Below are positions 23,871 to 35,590 of a DNA stretch of 64,000 nt, one piece after another. The stretch's first letter is position 1. The number at the start of each line of letters is the position of its first letter. The notes below the pieces were generated by a model. That model was not told the origin of the DNA and searched no databases. It saw only the letters and a program-made list of their open reading frames with translations. This stretch comes from Cryptomeria japonica (taxonomy: Eukaryota > Streptophyta > Pinopsida > Cupressales > Cupressaceae). A program made the translations under genes and the position numbers. The DNA is taken from NCBI RefSeq assembly GCF_030272615.1, contig NC_081405.1, forward strand, positions 652,942,920 through 653,006,919, in the 5' to 3' direction.

Positions 23871-25034
23871 TTTTGGCTTTTTCAGGGGGGGTTTGGTTTT
23901 TTGGCCCTATCTTGGGCATACAAAGTCATTTTTTCAAAAATGAATAAGCGTCGGAAAGCTGGTTCTGAGGCCGACCTCATGGTGTTGGTCATTTTTTCCA
24001 ATTTTTTTGTTTGACTATATTTTTTGCAGTCAAAGTGAGGTCTCTTTTTTGCACTCTGGGAGATGTAGAATGAGCATCGAACCTCTGTTTTTTGAAAACT
24101 TTATATTTTTGGAAAGCTTGTGCTGTGTACTTTCTAAAAATATGAGGTTTTTTTTCTAGATTCTGCTCCATACATATTTTATTCAGTTTTTTGCTTTTCA
24201 GCACTCTGGTGGATATCGTGGTTGTTTCAGGTCCCGGGATCTCTTTTCTAAGTAGGGTGTCTCTGTTTTGATTCTCGTTTCTATTTCCAATCTTCTTATC
24301 ATTGTAGCATTGTATATATGCAAACACATTGAGATAAAGTGCCATCATGCATTGTTTACTTGGAATCTTGCATATCTTGAGTCTTGTTGTACATGCACTA
24401 TTGATCAAGTGCCATGAGGGGGTTGATGTTTGCCTATTGTTTGCCATCTTCCTTTGTCAAGTGAGTGTTCCTTCCATGACATTTGCCTCATGATGATGTG
24501 TCTCTGCACCTTTGATGTTCTTGGTTCTTCATCATGCAGTTATTTTTGGCTATCCTTTTCAGTGTTCCTGTCCCTCTCCCACTTCTGCATTATGGGGAGG
24601 TTTATCCTATTGGTTCTAATGCTTCCGTGGTTTGATTGATCAGCTCTTCAAGCTTTGGTTTCTCATGCCATCTACATCTTCGATTTCAGTTATTTTTGCC
24701 TTGTTTGCCTCCTGATTCGAGTAGTGTCATTTGAGGGCACTCATGCAGATTACAGTCTTCTCTACTTGGTCATGTTCTAGTTCAGTGGATGCTCTTCAGA
24801 TCAACAATTATTCTTCGATAGAGTTTGCAAGTTGTTCATGCTTCAGTGATATTCATTTTCTATCTCTTTTTGGAGTAGAGTTTTGTTCCCACGTGGTTTT
24901 CTCTATTTCTCTAGTTCATAGAGATTTCATTGTATTTGGGTACCTAATTAGGCCTTGTTGTCGGGACCCATCTTTATTGCTTTCATTAGCTATTCTAGGT
25001 TTTAGCTTCTTCCTAAGTCTAGCTTAAGGGGGGG

Positions 25035-25418
25035 TGTTAGAGTATTCAGGTATTTACTTGATTAATTAAACATTATTTGTTTAATTATTTAAGTTCCCTT
25101 TATCTCTTTTACACTTAAGCTAACTTTAGGTGCATACAATTAATTATTTTAATTAATTATTATTTGCAAACCTAGGTTTTCCCTTTTAGGGTTTCTTGAC
25201 CTATTAAAGTTTGCGTTCTTTCTTTTCATTGTATGATGAAGAAGGATTATTATTGTCAATACATTTTGGAGATTATTGAGCTCTCATCTTTTGGAGCATA
25301 TTTTTCTTGTGTATTCTTTCCTTCTATGATTTGCTTCATTGCTTCTCCTTGTAATAGGTTTTTCAGCTTGTAGAGATTATTTGGGCTCCTGTGGTGTTGT
25401 ATTTTCTCAACTCCTATA
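25035..25418 (+). repeat. 3' LTR of the 2,993-bp element
   Basis: 384 bp, preceded by the purine tract AAGGGGGGG and followed by the target duplication TAATG. Confidence 0.93.
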
Positions 25419-25423
25419 TAATG

Positions 25424-25602
25424 TGATGGAAGAAGAAGATACCGAAGAAGTAGAAGATGAAGTGGATGATGATCACGATCGACAGTTTCACAATGACGAT
25501 GAAGAAGAACAAGAAGAAGAAGAAGAAGAAGAAGATGGTGATGATGATGATGATGATGATGGTGATGGTGATGATGGCAATGATGATGGGCAAAGACGTT
25601 GA
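25424..25602 (+). pseudogene. Displaced acidic C-terminus of the CACTA tnp2 frame
   Basis: Across the TAATG duplication the reading frame from 22425 continues directly into an acidic tail beginning MEEEDTEEVEDEVDDDHDR, then runs of Glu and Asp, ending at a TGA at 25600. Acidic tails of this kind follow DUF4216 in many plant CACTA transposases. This continuity is independent evidence that the LTR element is a later insertion. Confidence 0.7.
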
Positions 25603-25631
25603 TGATGATGATGATGATGACAATGATGACA

Positions 25632-25667
<36 letters not shown>

Positions 25668-25705
25668 GCAATGATGACCTTGATGTTCATGATGATGAGG
25701 AATGA
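25500..25705 (+). repeat. (GAA)n / (GAT)n trinucleotide tract
   Basis: Repeated GAA then GAT codons, continuing past the transposase stop at 25600. Antisense Ile/Ser/His runs are artefacts. Confidence 0.85.
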
Positions 25706-26138
25706 AATGTATGAGGAATGCGATTAGTATATTATCTATTGAATATTGACTTCTTGATAGAATTTTTTTTACATAATTAATTCATTCTATTTTGAATTCT
25801 AATGCCATTAAATAATTAATTCATGATGCACCTTTTAATATGGAGATTGGATTGTTTATTATCTATGTGACTATTTATGTGACCATTTTAAAACTATGTT
25901 TATTTATGGAAATTGGATTGTTTATTAGCTATGTGACTATTTATGTGACCATTTAGTTGAGGATCCTGCATAGTCTACATAAAGTAAAGGTAAGGAATTA
26001 CAAAATTTACAATAATTTTGATGACAACATCTTTATATTATTTAATACTCTTTTTGTCTACAAAGTTCATGTTGTTCATGTTGTGTATGATGTAATTTCG
26101 CTAACGTTTTTTATATTTTTTCTTTGTCATAGGCTGAC

Positions 26139-28940
26139 ATGGATCCATCACATATCACAGACAGAGATGTACCTTGCAACACTTCTATCGAGTAGGTAAA
26201 CCTCATTGTAATTGTACAAATTAGGTAGAAGCAAACTATTACATTATTATGTTCTTTTTTTTAGTGATTTATACTAATTTTGTAATTGTTAATGATATTC
26301 TTGACACAGACGGATGTTCAGGGAAAGGGAAAGGGAGTTGCAGTACCTGAGCACCTTTCTATGGATGTAGAATCATTAGGGTTAAGCAATGATGACCTTG
26401 AAGATCCCATAGACCTTGTGAAATTATTTAAAATGCCTCTTATAAAAATTAGAAAAGAGATTGTTGCTTTGGCAGCCATGCATCCTACCACTGATGAGAT
26501 ATGACAGAGGGTGGAATTATTGTATAAGATAGCAGAAAACTTCAATAATGGTTTATACTTTATTCTCTTTTTATGTCATTAACTAAAATATGTACGTATT
26601 GTTTTTACAGCAATTTATTTTCCCTCATGAAAGTCGTTCCTATGATCAGGGTGTTGCAGGATCAGGTGATGATGATTTTCTTGTATTATCACTTGCTTGG
26701 CTTATCACTTTGAGCACCCAAAACACATCATACTTGATATTGTCAATTTTCAAAATAAAGTTTCATCCTTGTTTATAATTCTTTCATTTTTCATATATTT
26801 AATGTTTGATATATTTAATGTATTATTCTTTAGGTGCTATCAATGTTACTATGCAAATGTCGACGCCGCCTCATCAGAGGTCACACTCACCTATATTGCC
26901 AACTGCAATGTCGGCAACATGTAGCATACATACATCCTCTAGTGCACTTCATATTGGCCCACCCACTATTGGTAGATCCCTCTTTTGCTCTATCTTCTAT
27001 CATGTGTTTATTTCCCTTCAAGCGTTCTTTCTTGAATTCTAATGCCATTTCATAGTGGATTCATTTTTTGTAGGAGGAGATGCACATGAGGATGTGGCAC
27101 AGGTGACTACTGCTGATAACATAGCATCATTTCCTGGATCTTCTCGTATTGCTAGTACGGAAACATTGCAGGCCACATTTGTGGTGAGCGATGAAGAAAT
27201 GCTTCCATTAAAGATACAAAAGGTTCCAGGTACTTTAAAATTATTATTATATATACTCTAATTGTAATTTACTTTATGATCACTTGTTTTGGAATAATAT
27301 TGATCCCGTGAATTTTTTGCAGGCAATGATATTTTCTATAAACATCTTAGTGACATTGCATTGCAGATATTTGGGCCCACCATACGTAAAAGGTGATACA
27401 TCATATGTGAACTAACCCTTATCATTGCTAGAATACTTTTCCTTTGATCCATTTCTTGAAGTGTAATAAATGTAGCTTTGGTTCATTTCTGAATCTAACA
27501 GGTTTATTTTTTCTTCAAAAGGTGGAATGACCAAGAAAAAAGGTTAAAAAATGAATTGACAAACCAAATGGTTGAGTGGTTTGGAAATGACACCTTTGAC
27601 AAAACCAAGCTCCTTGAAGAAGCTTGCACATATCTAAAGTACGTGAAGGACCAATACAGGACCCATTTGGAGAGGAACCTAAAGTACGAGCATCCCCCCA
27701 CGATTCCAGAGAGGGAGTGGAAGGACTTGATTTTGGATGCTAAGGAGAGAATTGAAAGGAAAAAAGGAAATACACCAGTAGACACCAGAAGAAGGTACGG
27801 GATACTATTAAGAATGTAATTATGTACTAATTAATTACTCTTTATATTTATATAATCTAACATATTTCAAAATTTTTATAGACTGAGTGACACGTCAAAG
27901 GCAACCAAGGCAAGGCAAGAAAAGCACGGGCAACACAAACTCGACTCTGGTGGTTACATGAAACTTGCTGCATGAATTGTAAGTATCTCATGTAAACTCC
28001 CATATTGTCTCAAAATATTGAAAACATTTTTCTTATTATCAAACAATGCAAGCAAAATTCATGGTACCAAGAAAAATTCATGGTACTAAGCAAAAATGCA
28101 AGGCTCTGAATTCAATAGAACGCCCATAGAAGATGATAAGAGAATTGCCTACCAGCAAGGCTATTCAGCTGTGGTTGATTGACTATGAGAATTGAGTGGG
28201 CATACACAACATTCGAGTGCATCCATCACACAAGTAAATATGCTAAATGGAAGTTGTTTCATATTGAATACTTTACCAATAATCTAATTGATGTTGAGTT
28301 CCAACATAAAGTGACTATATTTGTTTTAAATAAGCAAGCAATGATAACAATGTGCATGTCATTGGAATGCAGCCTGCTAATTGTGAAACACAACCTACAC
28401 ATGAAGGTCCGGATGTGCATCCTAGTAGTGGAGGGATTCATTTGCTATTCAAATTTATTTATTTAGCTATTATACAATTAAACATCTTAATTTGTAATTA
28501 GAGTAGTAATTAATGTAACCTTTCTTGTTAATATTTTAGAGCATGTAGTCGGTGGTGAGCAAGTGGAGCATGATTTGGGTACACAACCTCAAGAACGTGA
28601 TGTTCCCCACTTAGGTAAAGAGGACCATGTTGTTTAGCATCTTGAGGTTGAGGCTACACAAAATGATGTGGCCCCATCAGGTAAAGAGCACAACAATTAT
28701 GTTCTCTAAATTAATGAAATACTTGTAACAATAATTTTTTTTTTTTTTAATTTAACCCATTTCTTTGTTATTGCAGAGGACCCCCCTTCGCTTCAGTGTC
28801 CTCATCCTTAGTATAGGACTAAGCATACATTGAGATCACGAGTAGTTGGCAGAACATTTGCAGAGAGGGGAAATGATGAAGACACCGATGTTCCACTTAG
28901 TCTTTTCATAGCTTCAAAGAAAAAACAAAGAAATAAATGA
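26139..28940 (+). pseudogene. Second CACTA gene, tnpA/Ptta-like, multi-exon and decayed
   Basis: Downstream of tnp2 on the same strand, short coding blocks are separated by AT-rich introns with GT...AG borders. Blocks include MDPSHITDRDVPCNTSIE (26139), DVESLGLSNDDLEDPIDLV (26358), GNDIFYKHLSDIALQIFGP (27323), a longer exon with RWNDQEKRLKNELTNQMVEW and PPTIPEREWKDLILDAKERI (27515-27800), then SKATKARQEKHGQHKLDSGG (27894) and a last exon ending SLFIASKKKQRNK (stop 28938). The TIPEREW...ARQEKHGQHKLDSGG pattern resembles the plant Ptta/En/Spm family, which binds subterminal repeats in CACTA transposition. Stops at about 26503 (TGA where Trp fits) and elsewhere indicate decay. Exon borders are approximate. 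Confidence 0.6.
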
Positions 28941-29890
28941 TTGTAATCTAACTTATTTGATAATGACTGATTTCTATGTGTTAGTGAATGTAATTATGTA
29001 CTAATTAATGGTTATGGATGATATGTGTTAATTAATATTGATGAATGTTGTTAATTAATGTTAATCAATGTTATGTGTTAATGAACATTATGTGATATTA
29101 ATGAATGAATGCTATATTTTATTAATGGTAGAAAGAATTAATGAATGAATGTTATAAGATGTTAACGGGGAATTTAGAGTGATGTTAGGGGGGGGGAGGG
29201 GCCAAATGAGCTTCCACCTTCACGTGGTTGGCCTTGTTAAGTAGAGAATATTAAACTATTCTCAAAACCAAGCGAATCTTAATAAGGTAACACACTTTTC
29301 AATATTTCATTATGTTGCACAATTAATCTTATTGAATAATGTCTATTGAATCTTAATTGTAGGGTCCAACAGAGCCAACACAAACAACAACACCATGAGT
29401 TGCTGGGTATAATGAACTCCCATATTGTCTTTTCTGTACATGAACAATATGAGTTGCTTCTTGTGTTGATATCCAAGGTGGGACTCCAAAAGTTATGAAT
29501 ATGCCTCATCCTTGTAAGTGTTTTTATTACAATTCCTAATTCTTGAGACTAAACTCTTTGTTCTTGATGTTTTTCACTAGTTGTCATAACCTCTGACTTT
29601 GATGCTTATGCCTTAATAGAACTAGAGGTTTCTTGTATGCATACTTGGTCAAGTACTGCATTATGATGCTATAGGGCTACAAACTAAGATTATTTATTGT
29701 ATTGAGTTGCACATTTGACATGAGTTTCCCTATGACTGTTATGCACATTTATGTATATACACTATTTCTAGTCTGTATATTGATATTAATTTTGAGAAAA
29801 TATTACAAAACTCAGAGTATTCTCCATAAGACTAGAAAAAAGCTCAAATAAATTTCTATAACCTTTTCTTACAATTACTTGCAATCATTT
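28941..29890. other. AT-rich spacer with TTAATGAATG-like simple sequence
   Basis: Between 28985 and 29160 variants of TTAATTAATGTTAATGAATG recur without a fixed period. A G-run (GGGGGGGGGAGGGG) lies at 29191. No gene recognised. Confidence 0.5.
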
Positions 29891-29892
29891 TT

Positions 29893-32800
29893 TTAGGAGT
29901 CCTGGTATCCATTTATAATAGTATGGATGCATACAAGCTTTGGACCCTTCAAAAGAAAGTTTGTTACAAACAACCAGTCATTTTCAAGAAGCGGTTATAA
30001 GTCCTTTCCAGCATCTGTGGCTTCCTCTGCTTGTTGTTCTATTGCAACCTCCTATAACTGCTCCCAAGCATCTTCTTTCTGTCCCATATACTTATCTTTC
30101 CACTCCTGATACACATCATCACTAGGCCAAGTAAAACTAGCAATCTTCTGTTTCATATCTTCTAGCCCCTTCCAAGTGACTCGTACATGCCCAATCTCTG
30201 TTTCTATGAGACCATAATGAGATTTCACTTTTTCAATTTCCTCAATTGTTTGGACAAATAAGGATGTGTCATCAGTACTAATAATCTGATTAATCCTTAG
30301 GGACAAATTGTGGTCCACCTCCTTTAACCAAGTCTTCTCTTCCTTTAGTTGGACATGACCATTGAAACCTCCTGGAAACATTTCAAATTTATGATTTGAA
30401 TATTCTTTCCTATAAAGTTGGGCTTTTCTTTTTATACCTGCTCCTTCCACTGAAAGAATATTCATCTCTTTTACAAACTCACATGTGGACCTTAGATTGT
30501 CATTCTCTTCTGCATCTACATGGGAAGAACACATGAGCTCTAACTGTTTACCTCTAGGCACCCACTTATTCAGGATTGGTTCCAAAGTGGCTTCTTCTTC
30601 TCTCAATTTGATCAAAATCTCAAGAATCCTCTTCATATTTATGTATACATTGGAGGTTTTGACTGAGTTAGCAAACTTCAGGATGGTGGCTTTCACCTTC
30701 TCCTCATATTTGTTTGCATACAATGTCTGAGCTTGTTTCAATTTTTCCAACTCATGTTAGACATTTTAAGGTAATTGGGAACTAGAAGGCATAGGAGAAG
30801 GGGGATATTCAATGATGGGACTAGTAGGAGGGGGTCTTGCTAGAGAGGAGGCTATCATGAGTGTAGAAGATTCACTGGGATGATATTGACTTGCCAGTTG
30901 ACTCTGGAGTCTAGCAATTATGTTGTCTCTGTTGGCTATTCCTTCTTTAGCATCATTGTAAGCTTTTAAAATAGTCTCCAACTTCAATTGGAGATTAGCC
31001 TTTTCTTGTGCCTCTTTCTTTGCCATGGCAACACTGAATTTTGCAGTCTCCAGGACTGTGCTTGCAGCTTCCACTACCCCTGTGTCTTGGACTCTTTTAA
31101 CTATCATGCCTCCTAAGTGGCTAGAATCTAATGCATCCTTCCTTCTTTTGTTTTCATCCTTCTTTAAAGACCACATGACAAGAGCAACATTATCTTTGTT
31201 GAATGTCACTCCTTCCATAGGTTTTGTTTCTTTCCTCACTGCATCAAGCACTAAGGCATCAGCTATATCCCATTCAGGGAGAATCAACACACCAACCTTT
31301 GCTACCATTTCTCTTCCTTTCTCAGGGGTGATTGCTTTGAACTCCTCCATCATTTCTTGCTTAACCTCTTCTTCTACCTGAGTTGTATTTTGAAGAGGCT
31401 GTTCACTTTTCCTCTGTTCACATCTAGTCTTGAATTGCTCAATATTTTGCTTCCATAGAAACTGTATAAAAGCTCCTGATGTGACAAAATTACTGTCAGC
31501 TAGGAATTCTTCACTAGCTTGCTTAACAGTAAGGTCCATTTCTTGGCCCTTTAACTCACCATTAGTCAAATCCATTTCAGCATTAGGTGGCTCTTTGGGC
31601 ATCCCCTCTTGGGTCTCCTCATAGGTATAGGCAATCTCACCAAGACTCCCTAACTGCAATAATTGTTCAACCACAGCTTGTTCATCTCCAATGTGGATAT
31701 GAGACTGAGATGGAGAATATTGAGGCTCATCAGTTTCAATTTCCTTTCCCACTCTCTGCTTCTTAGGGGAATCCTGGATGTCAATGACATCTTCAATTTT
31801 CCTCTTCCCTTTTGAAGTGGAAGGCTCACCTATCACTGGCATTATCATAGTGTACTTTGACCTTTTGTGCATTACATAGTCACCATGTGGGATATCTCTA
31901 GCAAAGGCAGGGTTAGCCAATACCATCTTAGCCTTATCAGGCTCATTTTGCATTATGGCCTCCCTCTTTTCTTTTAAGGTCTGCATGAGATCTTCAAAAT
32001 AAAGAATCAAGAATTTTATTTTCTCCTCAAATGGATTGAAGCTAGAAAGGGGGTCATAGCCAGTGTCAAATTGATGGATAAAATCAAGGGCTTTCTTATA
32101 TGCCACCCACTTCTCCTTCCTCATTTCTTGCTCATCTAAGCTGAATTCATTTCTAATTAGATCTTTTGGGAACTGAAATTGATGTGGCCTACCTCTGCAC
32201 ACTGCTCTTTTTCTGAACATGCCATTGAAAAAATCCTCGGGGTCTGCACATCTTGACACTGTAGTAGACAACCTATATGGCTTAAAGAATTATTCAAAAA
32301 ATCTCCATCCACCCTTAGTGATCACAAAATGGTGAGCCATGGTAATAGTTGGGAAAATAGTCTCTTTACCTCTATTGGTTAGCTCTGCTTCTTGTACTCC
32401 CCTAATTTGTCTCAGGACTTCTGCAATCCCTATCTTCAATGGGACCTAATAGGGTAGTAAAAAGGGGGTGCCTCTAAATCCAAACACTCTAAAAAGCAGT
32501 AGACACGGGGTACAAATTGTGTGGGGGAAAAAGTGACACTAAGCTAATATGCCCTAATCTCACTTTCAATCACACACTTGTGGAATACGAAAGAGCCTAG
32601 AGGTATCACACAATTGGCTACTTCTTTTTGTGGAAGAGAGAGCCACGGGCTACATATTAGGATTTCTATTCCTTTGTTGCAAATGATAGATAGAATAGTG
32701 CAAGTTCAATTCTTAACCCAAAGTGCAAGTATGAACTAATAACAAGATTGGAGAATTGAGATTAAACAATGGAAAGCTATAAACACAAGGACAAGACAAG

Positions 32801-35187
32801 AATGCAGATGTGTACCCGGAGTCAAAATCTGAGTGAAAATGTTCGGGACGGGGGCACGGGCGCCACTGTCTTGATTCTGCTCCTGAAACTGCTCTGGAAA
32901 CTACTGTTTTGCAACCTGAAAAGCTGTCAGAAATGCTGAAACTGCTGTCTGACAGAGGGACCAAGGCACCCAGCGCCCCTGTCCTGGTAGGACCAGGGCG
33001 CCCCACGCCCCTGTCCTAGTCTTTTACTCTGAAATTTGGTGTGTTGCTCGGTTTCCATCTGCTTCTGCCGGATCTGCAACTTGCGGCGTCGTCCGAATCC
33101 CGAAATCTGCACTTATATCTGAAAAGGGTTTTAGGTGGCTATATAGGGTTTTGCCTTAGTCAAACCCCCGCTTTGGTGATTTCCACCTCCATGAATAGCC
33201 AAGTTGTATTGTAAAAGTAATGTGTGTGCAGACCTTGTGTGTGTGCAAGATCCTAAAATGCAAGTAAGCAAACTAGAGCAACCTAGAAAGTAAACCCTAA
33301 TTGCTTGTAAATGATAATGTAAATGCTCCAAATCAAGATGCAAAGTGATCTAAAGCATGAATACAAATGATATAATGAGGCTTATGCAAAGACATGAAAA
33401 CAACATGAAATCATACCCAACCTCAAGGGAGGGGTACAAGCCAATCTTCAGTCAGTGATCCCTTATTGCTCTTCAACGCCTTCAAAGCCCTAAATGAATG
33501 AAATTGATGAATGCTTGATGGATGGATGTTGAATGTTATTGAAGTCTTCAAAGATCTTCTCTTTCGCTGCATAGAAGGTCCTTTTTAAAACTAAAATTCT
33601 GACCCTTTCAAATGAAGAAAGAGAGCTCTTATATATGAAACCCTAGGTCTTAATTTCAACTTTTGGCCGACCTAGAGATTGAATCTCCCACCAATTTCTT
33701 GGGGTTAAGCTTTATTTTATGATTGGATCGCACTCCTAAAATTTCAGGAAAAATGTCCGGGACCATGTGCACTCCGGGCGCCATGGTCTTGACAACTTTT
33801 CACCAAATTTTTAGGGCCGTCAGATATGATGATTTTAGAGAGAATCCCAAAGTTACAGGTGATTTCGAGATGTTTTGACCCCCGAAATCAAGCCCCCAAG
33901 TTTGAAATAGGACCTAATTAGGGTTTTTGATTAAATGATGTATTGGAGGAATAAAATGAAAAGGGAACACTTTAATGAAAGGGCCCAACTTTATGATGTG
34001 GAAGATGATGAAATAGAACCTTAGACCTAATTAATTTGATTAATTAAGTGCTAAAGGGGAAATTTAATGCAAAATGCAAAATGCGCCAAGGCAGGTGCTA
34101 AACTAGGTGTGAAATTGTACCACCCTAGTAAGTGCGTACAATTTACGACGCTACACAAATATATGTCTCCCCAATTGTGAACAATCTTGATATCCTCTGC
34201 AAACTCCTTTGGTTTGAGAAACTCCAAAAGAGCCTTAGGAATTCTAGGGTTTTCTCTACATAGAAGAATCCTAATTTTAGATGCAAAGAATCTATCAAAC
34301 TTTAAATAACTTGCATCTTATCTATCCCAAGATAGAATAGTACTCCACAATTGCACAGGCATCTCCTCTTTATCCTTGACCTTAATCAGGTCCATCTCCT
34401 TTCCAAAATAATCAACCCCTTGGAACAGAAACATATGCATTAACATGGAGTACCATCCAAATGGCCTATCCACCTTACCATTTTTTATTCCTACTAGCCC
34501 TTTATGAATTGCATCGGCAAGGTATGAGGCATAATCAAATGTTATTGCTAGGGAGGGGTTTAGAATTTGTGTAATCATTAACATATAATGGGTTGGCATA
34601 TTCTTTTCAACATCCTCTCTAAAAATCTGGCATAATGCCCAATACATACCCTTAGCTCTCAGAGTGAATAGGTTGAGAGCGAATGGTTCCATTGTGCTGG
34701 GGCCTACAACTGTTAACCCCCCTATCTTTACAAAGAATTCTTTCAATGGACCACTTCTAAGATGATCCCTTTGTGTGTTGTAAACTTGGGCTAACGACTC
34801 AAAGTCAATAGGTTCTAACAAATTGGAGGACTCACTGAGTTTAAACACTTTCCTGAATTCATCTTCATTTATCTCAATCAAGACTGATCCTTTTATGTTC
34901 CTAATGCATCTTGCCACAGAGTCATAATTCTGTGCAATCAAGGCTAACAGATCTACATCCATAAAAACACCTAGGACCACAAGCTTTCCTACATCCTGCT
35001 CCCATATGCCATTCAAAGGAGCTAGGGAATTCCTCTACCCAAAACCGACTTTGAAGAGTCCTAAGCCTAACAATCCTATTTCAGGGTCCCTCAACCAATT
35101 ACCCTTATCATAAAGGCCATCTCCAATTTTTAGACAAAGGTTCTTAGGTACTAGCTCTTTGGCCTTAGCCCCAGCATTGGTGGACAT
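29893..35187 (-). pseudogene. Unrecognised long transposon ORF (about 1,200 codons), interrupted by a solo LTR
   Basis: A minus-strand frame starts MSTNAGAKAKELVPKN at 35187 and continues through GVFMDVDLLALIAQNYD and TRAKGMYWALCQIFREDVEK to 34160. A 1,638-bp solo LTR (32518-34155) interrupts it. It resumes at about 32510, reads AHHFVITKGGWRFFE, CADPEDFFNGMFRKRAV and a long Lys/Glu-rich middle with a nuclear-signal-like SKGKRKIEDV and SPKKQRVGK, and ends after a coiled-coil-like part (ILIKLREEEATLEPILNKW; stop 29895-29893). Nearly all of it lies in one frame, with stops near 35038, 34318, 32450, 32290, 30766, 30757 and 30040 and a one-base shift beside the LTR. No transposase, RT, protease or zinc-knuckle motif is visible. 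It is probably a retroelement or transposon protein of unknown family. Confidence 0.55.
32518..34155 (-). mobile_element. 1,638-bp solo LTR with perfect TSD CAAAT
   Basis: Read on the minus strand it starts TGTAGCGTCGTAAATTGTAC and ends CCCCACA. The plus-strand flanks are CAAAT at 32513-32517 and CAAAT at 34156-34160, an exact 5-bp duplication. It contains a GC-richer stretch with GGGCGCC words (32850-33010 and 33775-33785). No internal sequence or second LTR is present, so it formed by LTR-LTR recombination. It splits the long minus-strand frame, which continues on both sides. Confidence 0.9.
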
Positions 35188-35189
35188 GG

Positions 35190-35590
35190 TTAATTGCTCT
35201 AAAAATCATCACAGATATTTCGGTCCTGGTAATTTAGTTTCCCTATAAATTCTCTTTTGGGTGCCATTCTAGTCAAACAATTATACCACTAGAAGCTAGC
35301 ACAGACCTCTAATGAGGTAATTCACATAGCAGTATTTGAGAACAAACCAAGAGTTATCAAGAAAAGCACAAGAAACTTGATTATTCGCCTGAAGAAAATT
35401 GCTCTACAACAATTTGCTCTGCAACAAACTTTGATGAAACAATACTTAGCAATCAAGTTGATGCAGACTCAAAAGGGCAAGTTGGCATTTAAGTTTTTAG
35501 AAATTAACTCCGCATGCTTCGGCTTTCTTTTCAGAATTGAATTTGCCAAATCAAATTCAAAATTGGCTCCAACGGGTCATAATTTCTCTA
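35190..35590. other. Leader of the unknown minus-strand element
   Basis: Non-coding sequence upstream of the MSTNAG start, with no clear motif beyond AT-rich stretches. It leads into the tandem repeats to the right. Confidence 0.35.

Larger units (their letters stand above)
22426..25418 (+). mobile_element. 2,993-bp non-autonomous LTR retrotransposon with perfect TSD
   Basis: Two 384-bp LTRs (22426-22809 and 25035-25418) begin TGTTAGAGTATTC and end CAACTCCTATA. They differ at roughly ten sites by eye. The target duplication TAATG is exact at 22421-22425 and 25419-25423. The primer-binding site TGGTATCAGAGC (initiator Met tRNA complement) starts at 22810, directly after the 5' LTR. A purine tract AAGGGGGGG ends at 25034. 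The internal 2.2 kb has no gag or pol motif, so the element must have moved with proteins supplied in trans. The tRNA-Met site fits copia-like families. It interrupts the 3' end of the CACTA tnp2 frame. Confidence 0.93.

Noticed and set aside
25256-25705. Ile/Ser/His-rich antisense frames
   Set aside because: Antisense of the GAA/GAT trinucleotide tract.
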